Source: Sabethes cyaneus
Taxonomy: Eukaryota; Arthropoda; Insecta; Diptera; Culicidae
Length of the DNA: 64,000 bases
Direction of reading: 5' to 3'
Assembly: GCF_943734655.1 (NCBI RefSeq)
Contig: NC_071354.1
Coordinates: 143,010,642 to 143,074,641 of the forward strand
Shown here: positions 46,160 through 58,214 of the stretch, in pieces
Position numbering within the stretch: the first letter of the stretch is position 1
How the letters are laid out: the number at the start of each line of letters is the position of its first letter
Position numbers and translations under genes: made by a program
Notes under the pieces: model-generated
Databases searched by the model: none
Seen by the model: the letters and a program-made list of their open reading frames with translations, nothing else
What the model was told of the DNA's origin: nothing

Positions 46160-49100
46160 AGTTGTAATTAATTTTGCATCAGCGAATATTGTTTGTATTA
46201 TATATAATTACTCACCTGGATTTTGCAAGAAATGTTGCTGCAAAAAAATTACCGCTTGCTGCTGCTTCAAAAATTCACGCGTACTATTGCGGAACTTCAA
46301 GTTCAGATCTTGAATTTCCAGTTCAAAAAGAAATCTGGGGTTGTTCTTGATGTTTCAGTAAATGAAAATTACATCAGACATTCATTTTATCACTGTAACC
46401 GCGGTGAAAATAGCGCATTCGTCAGTTCCCAGAAAGTTGTTACCATGTAGAAGCATCAGCCTCCATCAGTTTCCTAAAAAATGGAGACGGACGATAATTT
46501 ATCCAACCAGTTTCAATACAACATATTGGTAGCGTTTAAAATGTTGATGGCTTAGTAAGCCAAGGTGATATCTTAGCAAATCCATGAGTTCGCATTTCCT
46601 TTGGATTCATTAAAGGTTCTTAAATTTTTGTTAACACATTAATCATCACACTAAGAAAAAAACTAATATTGAAAATAATAAAAAAATAAATAAAAATCTA
46701 ATGATTCTTTACGGCGTAGTGACTTGGTTTCCAGAGATATCATATGGTAGATATCCAGCAAACTCGCCTAGTATCAGCGATATCTACAGGTCTTCATCAT
46801 CAATATTTCGCCTTTAAGAGTTATATTATTTTAGAGGTTGAATCCGAGCGATATGCATGATGCAGTTGTAGTTACCCATTGTTTCGGAATAATTGATTTT
46901 TGCAACAATGTTTCCAAATACTATGAGCTTATAATAGGCAAAAGATTTCGATAACCACAAAGAGCAAAGATGGACGAAAGGATCTCATGTTCGCTAGTAT
47001 TACGCTTAAGTGTACCAAAAATATGATTTGGCTGCTAATTTATATTGACGATTTTTTAAAGCAATTGAAGTTCAACCCAAACGAAACTAATATCACACAA
47101 ACAACCGACTAAATAATGAGTAAATGCTGCGCTCAGCATTACTTAACTAGGACCCTTCTCTCATACCACTGGGTAATGAAGGGTAAAATTGTACTTCTAA
47201 CAAACCAATTAAAACACAGTTTAGACTGCGCGTGATAAATTAACCGACGGATTAGATTGAACATTTAGCTTACTTCAATCCACACGAATGCTAAAATATC
47301 GAATGATACAAAATATTAAAAAGCACGTTACAGAATAGATAGTGCATTTAATCTCGTTTCACTCAGACAGTATCCGTCAAGTTAAACTCTTTTTTATATG
47401 CATCTGGTTTCGCTCGGCGTTCTGAGAAATTGTCACCAAAATGACGAACAAGAATGCGGCTCATCCGAGGAAAGCGACGAAAAATCATATTAATTAAAAT
47501 ATTTTTAATATTTTTTAGCCCGAGCGGAGAAAACCTGATGCTCGCAGCGCATCGAGGGCTGTGTTTATATAAATAAACTGTATGGGTGCAATTATGAAAA
47601 TATCTTAACGATATCCGAGTATGATGAAGTGGGTGACAATTTATGTGATTTAAAGAAATTTATATCATGCAATAAATCAGTAGCAGAAACAGCTTCATTA
47701 TGTTGTAATTATCGCTATTAGAAAGTTGGTCCCGAAAATAACAGATAGTTTGCCTAATAAGATTCTTTGCAGATTTTCGCCAATTATAATAATGAATAAT
47801 TAAATATGTTTAAATAATTGGAGTCGGATTGGAGTTTAAATAATTATAACCAAATGAACCAAAGGTTTCAAAGCTAAACACAAAATTAAACGATAATAAA
47901 TATCTTTTACCATTGAATTATTACTTGCAGATGTAGTATGGCAATATTTTGTCATAAGCATTCGTTATACCTTATCCCAACACCTATTATTGAGGATTGG
48001 TGTAATGATTTAAAAAAGCATCTAATTTACAAAATATTACTGCATGTCGTGCACACGCGTAAAAAGGATTCGAGCGTGTCGCGGTAAAAAACTGCCGCAC
48101 AACACACGAACTAAATTTAACGAGATTTGCCAAGGGCCGTATTCAGGATTAAATGTGTCCAGAGAATTTTTTACCAAGAAATACTCCTAATTATGCAGTG
48201 TACTACCAGTAAATGCTATAAATTCATATCATTTTCAAAATTTTGTATAGAATACAGTGAATAACTGGTTTAATAAGCAAAGAGAAGTTGATTTTACCAT
48301 TAAATGAACGTAACATATAGAGCATTCTCATTCGAGTATTTAACAACAATAGTTTAAACGATAATATTAATAATTTACTCAATTAGCTGATGTTTGAAAA
48401 CATTGTTTGAAAATCTTGAATAAGATACTTATCTCTTGTTCATAGAATCTTCAAAAGCTATAAGAATGGTGATAAATTTATAATGTAAAACTTTGTATTT
48501 TGTTTTACCATATATTTCGATAATATCAGTGAAAAATTTATCATATGTAATTCGCAGTTAGTCTTTCACTAGTTTTTTCGTCAGTTATGAATACGTCAAT
48601 AAGATTTTGTTCACTAAAAACGCCTAGCTAGAGCATTAATATAACAGCAATTATTATTATATAAGACGTTTCTAGGTATCTCAAACAACTTCATTATGAG
48701 GACTTATTTGCATATTCTGCATATTTTGGCATTCCACTGATGCCGGCCCCGTAGTAAGCGGTCCTGTTTGCTCTTAATTGCTGCCCGACGCCAGCTAAAT
48801 AATTTGAGATGAATTTATCGTTCTCATTGCCACTTGAGCAAAACAAACATTTCGGAAAAGACAGCCACATGTGTGAGCGGAGTCACCGAAAACGATACGT
48901 ATACGACTGATCGCATGAAACGTGCCTCCACGACAGGAAAGCGGAATGATCAAGGCAAGGCAAGTGTGAAAGTGAAAAATTGTTCCACTGAGATCGAGCT
49001 AATTACACTGAGCGGCGGCGCTGAGAATGTGCCGAACCGGAGCGTGGTCACGCCTACTTTTGTGTATGGTGTATCGACTTAGCTGTGTTTCGTTATGGCT

Positions 49101-49470
49101 AGCCCGCGGACTATTTCATTCCTGTTATGCCTAATTCAAATATCACTAATTTCTTCGCGAAATGAATCAATTCTTGTGAATTTAATGTGATTTTGGAAGT
49201 AATGAAATATAAAGTACTATTATTCTTATTATCAAGTTACTCAAATCCGAAAAAAGCACCGAAAAATGTATGATTTCTAGAGACGACGTAATAGTTTTCA
49301 CAAAGGCAACTTTTTGCATTAACCACATATTAGAGTAATTTATATTCTTAGTTTTTCTAGTATGCAACTTTTATGAAATTGTCCACCGAGGATTATTTAC
49401 AGGTAGGGTCTTAGAGTAGAATGAGGGTAGAAAAAGTTTTGAACGAAATTATACCACAAAATGTTCATGA
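46160..49470. other. Unassigned intergenic AT-rich DNA
   Basis: No gene or repeat termini could be paired here. A less AT-rich patch at 48730-49090 contains a frame of 82 codons whose first codon is TTG. It has no recognisable motif and I do not call it a gene. Confidence 0.35.
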
Positions 49471-50035
49471 TTAAAATGTAATCGCTTCCTTCCATGGAAT
49501 GATCCTAATAATTTACCTTCTTATGAAGGTAGATGTCAGCTAGCTGGACTTGACCTGCTAAGTGTTCGTCGCGATGTTGCTAAGGCTACCTTTGTTGCCG
49601 ATCTAATTCGCTCGGATATTGACTGCCCCGATTTGCTTAACCGGCTCAATTTCAATGTGATGCCTCGAAATTTACGTCGTAATAATCTCCTGTTCGTCCC
49701 TGGCTCTCGCGAAAACTACGGCCACAATGAACCGTTAGTAAGTGTATGTCGCGTGTTTAACCTTTGTAATGAAGAATTCGATTTCAATGTCTCTCGTGCT
49801 ACGAAGAAATTACGTCTTGTTATATCTGCCTCATAAGTATTTAATCAGTGTGTATAAATTAGGTGCATTGTTTGTGAATTAGCGCATAGGATAGTATATA
49901 AGCAATGTTGTACTGGAGGATGTAACGTTATCTGTTGTACAATTAAAAGATGAGAGGTTTTGTGCCCACGGGAGAAGATACAACGACATAGAGTATCACT
50001 CCCGAGGGCTTTTCCCTACTCCACAGAAAATAAAC
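49470..50035 (+). pseudogene. Jockey-like retrotransposon 3' end
   Basis: A nearly open reading runs from about 49480 to 49836: PWNDPNNLPSYEGRC, then LLSVRRDVAKATFVADLI, RSDIDCPDLLNRLNFNVMPR and EFDFNVSRATKKLRLVIS. This is the C-terminal tail of a Jockey-like RT protein. A 3' UTR follows to the A-rich stretch ending near 50035 (AAAATAAACAGTAATG). Only the last part of the element is present, as expected from 5' truncation during target-primed reverse transcription. Confidence 0.85.
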
Positions 50036-50273
50036 AGTAATGTTTATTTCGTATTAGATTATTTAGAAAAAGAAAATCTAACCATAATCATAACCATAGT
50101 ACAACTAACCATAATTGAGCTGTTGTTATTTGGGTCATAATACAATTGTCTAAATTTTAATTCCTACACATATTTATTTAACTCAAATAAGGCTAATTAT
50201 AATGACATGGCTAGATAAAATCAAATTTATTCATAATTGTATATTTGCATCGTAATTCATTTTTAGGTAAAGG

Positions 50274-50755
50274 AGGTCCCACATTAAATTGCATCATGGA
50301 AAAAAAACTCTGCAGAAAATTACCCATTGGGTATTTTCTATTGAAAATTTGGGTAGAAGTTGTTTAGACTGTATTGTTTACACTGTATTTTTATCGCTGT
50401 CTGTTTTTCGAAGATTGGATAAAATGGCGTCACCCGAAAAGCAACGCCACGAATTTATTTTGCGCAAGCACCTGGAAAATTCTCTCATCATGGATGATGA
50501 GACTTACGTTAAGCACCTGGAACTCTCTCATCATGGATGATGAGACTTACGTTAAGGCGAACTTCCGGAAGCTTCCGGGTCACTGTACTTCACCGCCCAG
50601 CACAAGTCTGATGTTCCGGAGGAAGTAAAGATGCAGAAACTTTTAAAGTTTGCCATATATGATTTGGCTAGCGATCTGCTCATGTGGCAAACAGAGTGCA
50701 CCGTTTCAGAGTTGTGACTATCGGGATTGTAAGCGGGCAGAATGTCCCTAAAGCT
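50274..50755 (+). pseudogene. Internally deleted mariner copy with a 45-bp tandem duplication
   Basis: The terminus GGTCCCACATTAAATTGCAT is followed by a leader matching 24606-24731. ATG at about 50424 then starts MASPEKQRHEFILRKHLEN. This joins directly to SLIMDDETYVK, skipping the helix-turn-helix part. The segment AAGCACCTGGA...GACTTACGTT is present twice in tandem (50466-50510 and 50511-50553), so MDDETYVK appears twice. Later frames are shifted. Confidence 0.75.
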
Positions 50756-50799
50756 GGCAGTACAAAGTTAGCAGAACATTAACTGCACCATTCAGTTAA

Positions 50800-51610
50800 T
50801 TGATGCTCAATTAATGCTAATTAATGCTCCTAACGACGAATTTAATGCTCCATTGTTTCATAGGAAAAACAATGCACTGCTAGCTTTAGATAAAGTTAGC
50901 AGGACAATGTTCGGAAATGGCACTTCCGGTGCAAATAGAGCTACTCAAGATTGACCATAATTTAATTAAATAGTAAAGTTGAAAACCACATTTTTATAGT
51001 TATAATCTTAGACGACTTTTTGGCGTCCACACTCAATATACGTGTGCTATCCTCGATGGTTGACAACGAACTCTCTCAATTAGGAACTTACTATTTTTGA
51101 GGGCGATTTTTAGTGCGGATTCGAGTACAAGCTCGGGTGCTGATCCGGGATCCAATTCTCTTCGGGTGTGCTTTTTTTAGTACAGGCTCGGGTGCGAATT
51201 CGGTGGAGCTTCGGGATCGACTCATTAGGGTGAGTGGTCTGCTGCATTCACCGTCTTCGTCGCCTCGCCGCCTTAACCTAGAGTGTATACCCTGGAATGA
51301 GAGCTTTTGCTGTGGCCACAAACGTGACTACGATCATTTGACTTCTTTCGAAGTCGATCGTTTTGAGTACGCGCAATCGTTGGGACTTTGCCTCTTTTCG
51401 TTTTTTTTTTTGTTGTATTAAACTCTCATTCCAATGTACACACTCATCATCTCGGCACATCTATCCCCCCAGCCGGCTGGGGCTGCAGCCTCTTGGCGTC
51501 CTGAAGCCTTGTGCCTATGAGACGAAGTGTTAGTAAAGTCGCGTCAAACACGTTAGTGGACTATGCGACTATCTTATCCTCTACTTCCCCGTAACAGTAT
51601 CAATTTGTTT
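50800..51610. other. Unassigned sequence
   Basis: No supportable gene. TTAATGCT recurs several times at 50800-50850. A GC-richer tract at 51100-51480 ends in CCCCCCAGCCGGCTGGGGC, a short G/C palindrome. It may be part of an unrecognised repeat. Confidence 0.3.
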
Positions 51611-51611
51611 T

Positions 51612-51657
51612 AGACCGCCCAGCTAGCTTCGAGGTACGATATTGGTCTAACAAAGTC
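51612..51657 (+). mobile_element. tRNA-derived SINE, copy 4, left half
   Basis: CCGCCCAGCTAGCTTCGAGG and then GGTCTAACAAAG correspond to the head of the SINE at 41742. It stops at the insertion point of a 4-kb element, and the remainder resumes at 55704. Confidence 0.75.
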
Positions 51658-52649
51658 CAATGTTGGGCACAATTTCGCTAATTCGCTAAATCGCTACTTA
51701 GCGACGCTAAATTCTGGTTAGCGAGTTAGCGTTTTCGCTAAATTTGGAGTACTTCAGCGAAACCGTTAGCTTCGCTAAAAGTTAATCCTTGAATCGCTAA
51801 CTGCTAAATCGCTAAAGCAGCTTGAAAATTGTGAAATCATTCAAACTTTACCTCGCCGTTTTTATAATGCATTGGTCAGAAATAATTTTACAAATTTCAC
51901 ATCTTTTCCGGTCAAGTCGAATTCAAACGAGGCCTAATTGAATCGAAATTTGATTTCCGGCAATAATAACATAAGAAACAGACACTGATAAAGCATGCAA
52001 TATGGAACTGAAACACGAATATTTCTGGATAACAGATACACTTTGTATCTAAGTCTTCTAAGACTTAGACTAAGACTTCTAAGTTTGTTTCTTTAAGGAT
52101 AGCTATATAAGATGTGGTGATAAGGTATGCATTACAAAAATAAATAAAATACGGTCGGCGATGAAAAGAACTACAAAAGGTTTTCTTAAATGCTACTGCT
52201 ATTAAGTCTTCTACAACAAATGCTTCAACGCCTTGCCGGTCGGCCTTACGGCATAGACCAACCTCGTGTTTGTAACTAGCGGGTAGAGGACACACACAGC
52301 AAAACGGAGACTGCCCTCTTCATTGCCTCAGGGTCGGCATACGTTCTTGGCTACTGGACAAGAAAACACTTGGAATCGGTCTCAAGCAAACTCCCTTTTC
52401 ATTCTCTTTCTGTCGACGCTTTATTTTTCACACTTTCTTACTGTCTATCTCCTACCTCTTTAACTTTTCTACTTTCACTTCGGGGCCCCCTTTCCATCCG
52501 CAGTCGCCTACTTCCGCTTCGCACCTTCCGGACACTGCCGCCGCTTTCCCTTCTGGATATTGGGAGGATACACACTTAATTTAGATTTTTGCTCTCGGTA
52601 AAATTTCATACCGAATTTCACGGTAAAGATTATTTTTAACGATATTTCG

Positions 52650-53295
52650 TCAAAAAATTGCATTTTACATAATCTTGGTAATCTGGTTTGAGGTACTTCA
52701 GTAATTATGTTCGAAATGCATACGTTTGTGCGTCGATCGCCGTCCCTGGTGCCAACGTTCTCACACCTACAGCCGGTATTGTAGCGACCGGGCCACGGGA
52801 TTTGGTTGCTCCTCAGTATAAAATGAGGTATACAATGAGGTCCTGTGAGCACAATGGGGCGAAATAGAAAATGGAGGTTGGAGGTCAATTCCGGCTTTAC
52901 ATTTTACCTAAACGACCAGTATATCCGACACGATCCTCTTCTCCACTCTTTCACCTTTCAGCTTTAACTCTACTCTTTATTTAATCAATCTTTGTAGCTC
53001 TACTGCTTCCTTTTATGTTGGTTTGCAGTCTTTAATCTTTGCGACCTTTCGCTTTTAGGTTAGCCGGATTATTGGATCGTTCAGGATGGCGGATAACATT
53101 TCGCCCTCTCCAACCGTGCTCCCATTAATTCCTCCCCCATATTCCATCGTTTACATCGCTTTTCTTCGGCTGTCCGTTGTCTCGCCTGGGTCCTCTGGCG
53201 GTGGGTACTGCAGTTGCTTCTCGTCGTGTCATTTGTGGGATTTGTTAGAGGGAAAAAATAGTATTTTACATAATCTCGGTAATCTGGTTTGAGGG
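52650..53295. repeat. Direct repeat pair TTTTACATAATC..GGTAATCTGG
   Basis: About 30 bases (TTTTACATAATCTTGGTAAT...GGTTTGAGG) at 52662-52695 recur at about 53260-53293 with one change. The 600 bases between contain no gene I can support. The pair may mark a duplicated part of an unrecognised element. Confidence 0.5.
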
Positions 53296-53419
53296 AGAGG
53301 GTAGAGGGAGCTACTCGCGTTAATCTCGGCATTCTTGGCTCTTGGGTTGACATACGGTCACTGGATACATGTTTTAGTCATGACCTTGAAATGCGGTCAG
53401 GCATATAAACTTACGGCAG

Positions 53420-54560
53420 TTAGCCGGAACCTTGTTGTTTGTTTGTTTAGGTGGCCTGCCGTCATAAAACAAAGCCTGTTGAACAAAGTTTCTCCATGTA
53501 ACTCGGTTGAGTGCTACCACTCTCCAATTCCTCGGACACCTAGTACTATCCGCCAGATCTCGCTCCACCTGGTCTAACCATCTTGCTCGCTGCGCTCCTG
53601 GTTGTCTTGTTCCTACCGGATTTGAGGCGAACACCACCTTTAGCCACCTTCTGGATATTGGGTTCGCCATAGACCTGTGCGAGTTCATGGTTCATCCTCC
53701 GCCTCCATACACCGTTTTCCTGTACGCCGCCGAAGATCGTTCTTAGCACTCGTCGTTCGAAAACTCCGAGCACTCGCAGGTCCTCCTCGAGCATTGTCCA
53801 TGTTTCATGCCCGTAGAGAACAACCGGTCTAATAAGCGTCTTGTACAGGGTGCACTTTGTACGGGGACTTAGTCTGCTCGACCGCAATTGCTTGTGGAGC
53901 CCATATTACTATTACATATTACATATTACTTACCCATATTACTAGCACGACTTCCGCTGATAATACGCCTCCGAATCTCACGGCTGGTATCATTGTCCGC
54001 CGTTACCAGTGAGCCAAGGTAGACAAATTCATCGACTAACTCAAACTCATCGTTGTCGATCAATATACTACTGCCCACGCGGTGTCGTTTGGCCTCGGTT
54101 CCGCTGGCCAGCATGTACTTTGTTTTAGACGTATTTACCTTTAACCCAGTCTTTTCTGCTTCGCGCTTTAGTCTGGTATACTGTTTAGCCACCGCCACAG
54201 ATGTTCTGCCGATAATATCCATGTCATCGGCAAAGCAGACGAATTGACTAGATTTGTTGAATATCGTGCCCCGCGTGTTGATATCTGCTCGGTTCATAAC
54301 ACCTTGTAGCGCTATGTTGAACAGCAGGCATGAAAGACCATCACATTGACGAAGCCCTCTGTGTGATTTGAATGAACTTGAGAATTAACCCGAAATCCGA
54401 ACACAGCACTGTGTACCATCCATCGTAGATTTAATCAGTTTGATGAGCTTCCTGGGGAAGCTGCTCTCGTCCATGATTTTCCATAGCTCTTTCTGGTCGA
54501 TATTATCATATGCGGCTTTGAAGTCAACGAATAAATGATGCGAATGATAAATGATGATAA
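53420..54560 (-). pseudogene. RTE-like reverse transcriptase fragment inside the hAT-like element
   Basis: On the minus strand, blocks run in order: DFKAAYDNIDQKELW (about 54525-54480), then FADDMDIIGRTSVAVAKQY with both catalytic aspartates (54297-53926 frame), DEFVYLGSLVTADNDTSREI, and then LYKTLIRPVVLYGHETWTM and VLGVFERRVLRTIFGG (53887-53546). This is the palm to connection region of an RTE-like RT. Frames are interrupted by a few shifts, but it is the best-preserved RTE copy in the window. Confidence 0.85.
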
Positions 54561-54569
54561 GCCGGAACC

Positions 54570-55230
54570 TTAGTCATGGCCGATGAAACGATGAAAAAGG
54601 TTCTATTGTTTGCAGATGGGGGACAATGAGACAATGATCATTTTCAGCCGATACCGATACATCTCCTCCATTGATCTTTTGGTATATTGGGCCGAGACCA
54701 GGGCGGCCAAAAGACCACGTCCTCCAGGCGGTAAATTCCAGAAAGCACTTCATACTGCACATATCCCCGTTCACCACAAGCCCCGAAGGAAAGAACAGCA
54801 GCTTTTACATTCGCTTCTCGCTGATCGTCAGTTACAGAAGGACGCTTACCTTCTTGGTGGAGCGTAATGTACCCAGTGCTTTGCCAGTCATTGCCGTCTA
54901 ACATCAAGTAGGTCTAGTCATCCTTCGCCGGAAAGATGTTTTTCATCAGCACGTTCAGCCAGCCTTGACTGCACATAAAAATATCCATTTTGACGAGGTA
55001 CTTCTTTACAGTTTAGTTCCGACCTCCCCAATGCGCGGAGGGCTAAGGGCACCTTGTTGTTTGTGTCCCTTTCACGAAATGCCTTACGATATCCAACTTC
55101 TTCACTCCGGGCTGCATCTGGCAGTACGAACAAAGCATCGAGTGTAGTTGTTTTTCTGTTTTCGTCACAACTGCTAAAAATCCATTGAATCGCATTGACG
55201 GCATTAATCGATCTCTTGCACACGCTTAGA
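54570..55230 (-). other. Unidentified low-AT coding-like segment
   Basis: Several overlapping minus-strand frames (55223-54918, 54907-54644, 54777-54574) have mixed composition unlike simple repeats (for example NAIQWIFSSCDENRKTTTLD and VKAAVLSFGACGERGYVQYE). I do not recognise a family. It may be a decayed transposase belonging to the surrounding element, but no catalytic motif is visible. Confidence 0.25.
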
Positions 55231-55703
55231 AATTCCCATATGTGAGTGCGGGTGAAAATCTGCCAAAATGTTATGATCTCTTGCGCTCTTTAACAAATTC
55301 CTATTCTGCTTCACCCCTACAGTAAACATTTGGAGGTAGCAGCAGCTTACGTTCGTCAACGCGAAAAACGCTGTCAAATTATTTAAGAACAAAATTCTAC
55401 GTTTGGTTGTACATAGGTTGCTTCATCACCAGTTGGTGGGGTAATCGCATGAAAAATTGTTAAAATCACTTAATTTTTTATATTATTTCCAAAAATTATG
55501 AATTGTCGATAATTATTTGCGCTATATATAGTATATGCTCAAACAAAAATGTAGTAATTTTTAGGTAATTTAGGTTTAGCGAATAGCGAGTTCTGAGTTT
55601 ATCGATTAGCGTTTGGCGATTAGCGAGCTAACTTTTTCGGTAAGCGGATTAGCGATTAGCGACGCTAAATTTTCGGTTAGCGGTGCGCACCACTGACAAA
55701 GCC

Positions 55704-55857
55704 AGTCGTCGTATGTTCGAATCTCGGCTAGATAGAGTTAGTAGGATCGTTACACTGACCCCGTAATTTTCCTGTACTCTAAACAGCCGGCTGCGAAGTC
55801 TGCCGATAAAGAAGGGTAATGTCTAATGACGGTTTAAGCCCTCGGCTTTGCTTTTTG
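55704..55857 (+). mobile_element. tRNA-derived SINE, copy 4, right half
   Basis: AGTCGTCGTATGTTCGAATC resumes the SINE after the 4-kb insertion. The body (AACAGCCGGCTGCGAAGTC) and tail (CGGTTTAAGCCCTCGGCTTTG) match copy 3. It ends against the CCTTTCTAC terminus of the next element. Confidence 0.8.
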
Positions 55858-55982
55858 CCTTTCTACTATATAAATATATAGTATAAAGGTATAGAAATCA
55901 CTTGGAAAACCGGAAATGGAAAGAAGGTCCTGCGGGCCGAATGTCATACACCATTCGACTCAGTTTCGAAAACTGAGCATTT

Positions 55983-55996
55983 TCTGTGTGTGTGTA

Positions 55997-56062
<66 letters not shown>

Positions 56063-56075
56063 TGTGTGTGTATGT
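55983..56075. repeat. (GT)n microsatellite
   Basis: About 90 bases of GT repeats with a few GTAT interruptions. Frames through it on the minus strand (Thr-His repeats) are not genes. Confidence 0.95.
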
Positions 56076-56607
56076 GACGCTTTTAATCTCACTCACTTTT
56101 CTCGGAGATGGCTGGACCGATTTTAATGTTCTTAGTGTCAAATGAAAGGTCTAGGTGTCCCATTGGTCGCTATTGAATTTCATACTGATCGGAATTTTAG
56201 TTCAAAAGTTATGTATAAAAATACGAAAAATATGGGACTTCATTATCTCATAGGTCCCTTAACCGATTTGAACAAAATTGATTGCATATGAAAGAGGAGC
56301 ATTGCAAACCCTTAACTTCCAAATTTCATGACGATTGGACTTGTAGTTTGAAAGTTACATAAAGAAATGTGAAAAAATAGTATTTAAAACATATTTTTGT
56401 AACATATAAGCATTAATTCAATGAAAAACATCACACATTTTATTATTATTTGAAAATTACTGCTGAGATCTATCAAACGAAACCGAGTTATTTAAAATCG
56501 GACGGTTCATTCAAAAGTTATTTAAACTTTAACACTTAAGCACCGTATATTAAACCGTTAAAACGTGTGAAATCAAAACAAATGTTGATTGTATGCAATG
56601 TGTGTGA

Positions 56608-56617
56608 TGTATGTATG

Positions 56618-56648
<31 letters not shown>

Positions 56649-56708
56649 GTATGTATGTATGTATGTATGTATGTATGTATGTATGTATGTATGTATGTAT
56701 GTGTGTAT
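56608..56708. repeat. (GTAT)n microsatellite
   Basis: About 100 bases of the tetranucleotide ATGT with one or two substitutions. His-Thr-Tyr-Ile frames on the minus strand are not genes. Confidence 0.95.
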
Positions 56709-56804
56709 GTGATGACAATTTGCAATTTTTAAATTTGCATTGAAATTCAAGAAAAGTGAGAAACATGTCAATTGTCTGAAGTTTTTGAAGCCTCTTAGTG
56801 GAAT

Positions 56805-57015
56805 ACGAAATTTGAAATTAAAGAAAAGAAAAAACTTTTACCAACTAAATTTCACTATTTAATATTTATTCGCGACAGATACGTATACGCTTTGAAATAA
56901 GACACTGATGAAGCCTGCACGTCGTAGGCGAACTACGTATCTGTCGCAAATAAATATTAAATAGTGGGATTCAACCGAAAAGCTTTTTCTTTTCTTTGAT
57001 TTCAGATTTCAATTG
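56805..57015. repeat. Foldback with ~82-bp arms
   Basis: The arm 56805-56886 (ending GACAGATACGTA) is inverted at 56934-57015 with scattered mismatches. The loop of about 47 bases holds GACACTGATGAAGCCTGCAC. It is probably a small non-autonomous element. Confidence 0.75.
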
Positions 57016-57445
57016 TCATTTTGTTCACTTGCTGTTACTCACAATTGTACAAGAAAAGCAAAAAGCGAAGAAAATCAGTTAATTTAAGCATGTAGGTATA
57101 GTAGCGTATAGGATTAAAAATACTAGTGAGTCGATTTTTCCAAATAAATTTATACAAAATTCAAACAAATTCTGCGCATCAATAGATGCTCTTTTCAATC
57201 AATAGATACTAGAGCTTAGAAATATTATATGAAAAATTGGAAGTATACGTTGCATGGTAGTAATTTTGTAAGATTTATTTTTGTTAGTGACATTTTGAAG
57301 GACAGATGTCTTATGTCATGTATCATGTTTTAATAAATAAATCAAAAAAAGACAAGCACTGGGAATCATATCGATCATATTTCCCATTCTCAAGCATGTT
57401 TATGGCGCAGCTTTGGCACTATTTTTCGACCTCATTTTGTTTTCC

Positions 57446-57909
57446 TAACCCTCTAACATTGTAAAACCGATGCGATCAAGCTAATGACTATCTTTTCATG
57501 AAGGTACATTCAAAAGAAGCTTAAGTTTTGATTTTCATGCAAAAATAATTATTTGAAGGAGCGCCAGCTAAGAAAAAGTTCAATTTCTCTTTTTCATATC
57601 TAATGCTCTATTCAGTTATTTTTTCTAATTCAGATATATTGCAAAATTGAAGCCAAGTAAACTAATAGTAAAATTTTGAGATTAATCATTTTGTTGTCGA
57701 TATCCTTTTTCTTCAAAAGCGAAGTATAATAATAATTTTTCTGAACTCTTGTTTTTCAAAGATGCTAACTTTTGAACGCATGGTATTAATATCAAAATAT
57801 CAAATAATCTGCTATGAACACATGATTCACATTGTCAATTCAAAACAAGTTTCGTATATGGCTCTGAAGCCCGAAAGTTAAGGCCGTCTGTAGACCCGTT
57901 AGAGGGTTA
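57446..57909. mobile_element. 464-bp MITE with TAACCCTCTAAC ends
   Basis: The 12-base perfect inverted termini TAACCCTCTAAC (57446-57457) and GTTAGAGGGTTA (57898-57909) fit a TA-target element. The interior at 57460-57565 is shared with a broken copy at 38340-38464. No coding sequence. Confidence 0.75.
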
Positions 57910-58214
57910 ATTTTTAATTTTCTATATATATTCATTCAAGTCTGTAAAAATTATCTTTTGTGTTTACATTATTTCTCGATAAATCACGTAAATATTATGA
58001 AACTAAATAAGGTGTTCATCAAGTAGCATAAATGACACTTACAAGTATTTACGCACCCAAGGAAAGAAAATATAATTATTCTACGCAATACGTTGTGAAT
58101 TTTACTGGCAAATAAGGATTTTGAGGAATACGGAACGCATATTTAAAAATATAGTCAAGTTAATTATGGATGTTCCTGAGAAATTGAATAGTGATTATTG
58201 TGGCAGTAGAAAGG

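Larger units (their letters stand above)
51658..55695. mobile_element. 4-kb hAT-like element inserted in a SINE
   Basis: The termini CAATGTTGGGCAC (51658) and GTGCGCACCACTG (ending 55695) are inverted at 10 of 13 positions. The 8-base flanks ACAAAGTC (51650-51657) and ACAAAGCC (55696-55703) differ at one base. Both ends are dense in GCTAA/TTAGCG repeats (51680-51810 and 55575-55685), likely subterminal binding sites. The SINE reads through when it is removed. No hAT transposase was recognised inside; an RTE fragment and unassigned sequence fill the interior. A related end begins at 62259. Confidence 0.8.
55858..58214. mobile_element. 2.36-kb element with CCTTTCTAC ends and internal microsatellites
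   Basis: CCTTTCTAC at 55858-55866 is inverted at 58206-58214 (GTAGAAAGG). Internal sequence such as GAGATGGCTGGACCGATTTT and the tract around CCATTCGACTCAGTTTCG is, from recall, widespread in mosquito genomes. It contains a (GT)n tract, a (GTAT)n tract, a foldback (56805-57015) and a MITE (57446-57909). No coding sequence. The family name is not known to me. Confidence 0.55.

Noticed and set aside
48834..49082. 82-codon frame in a GC-richer patch
   Set aside because: It begins with TTG, has no recognisable domain and no supporting splice or promoter signal.
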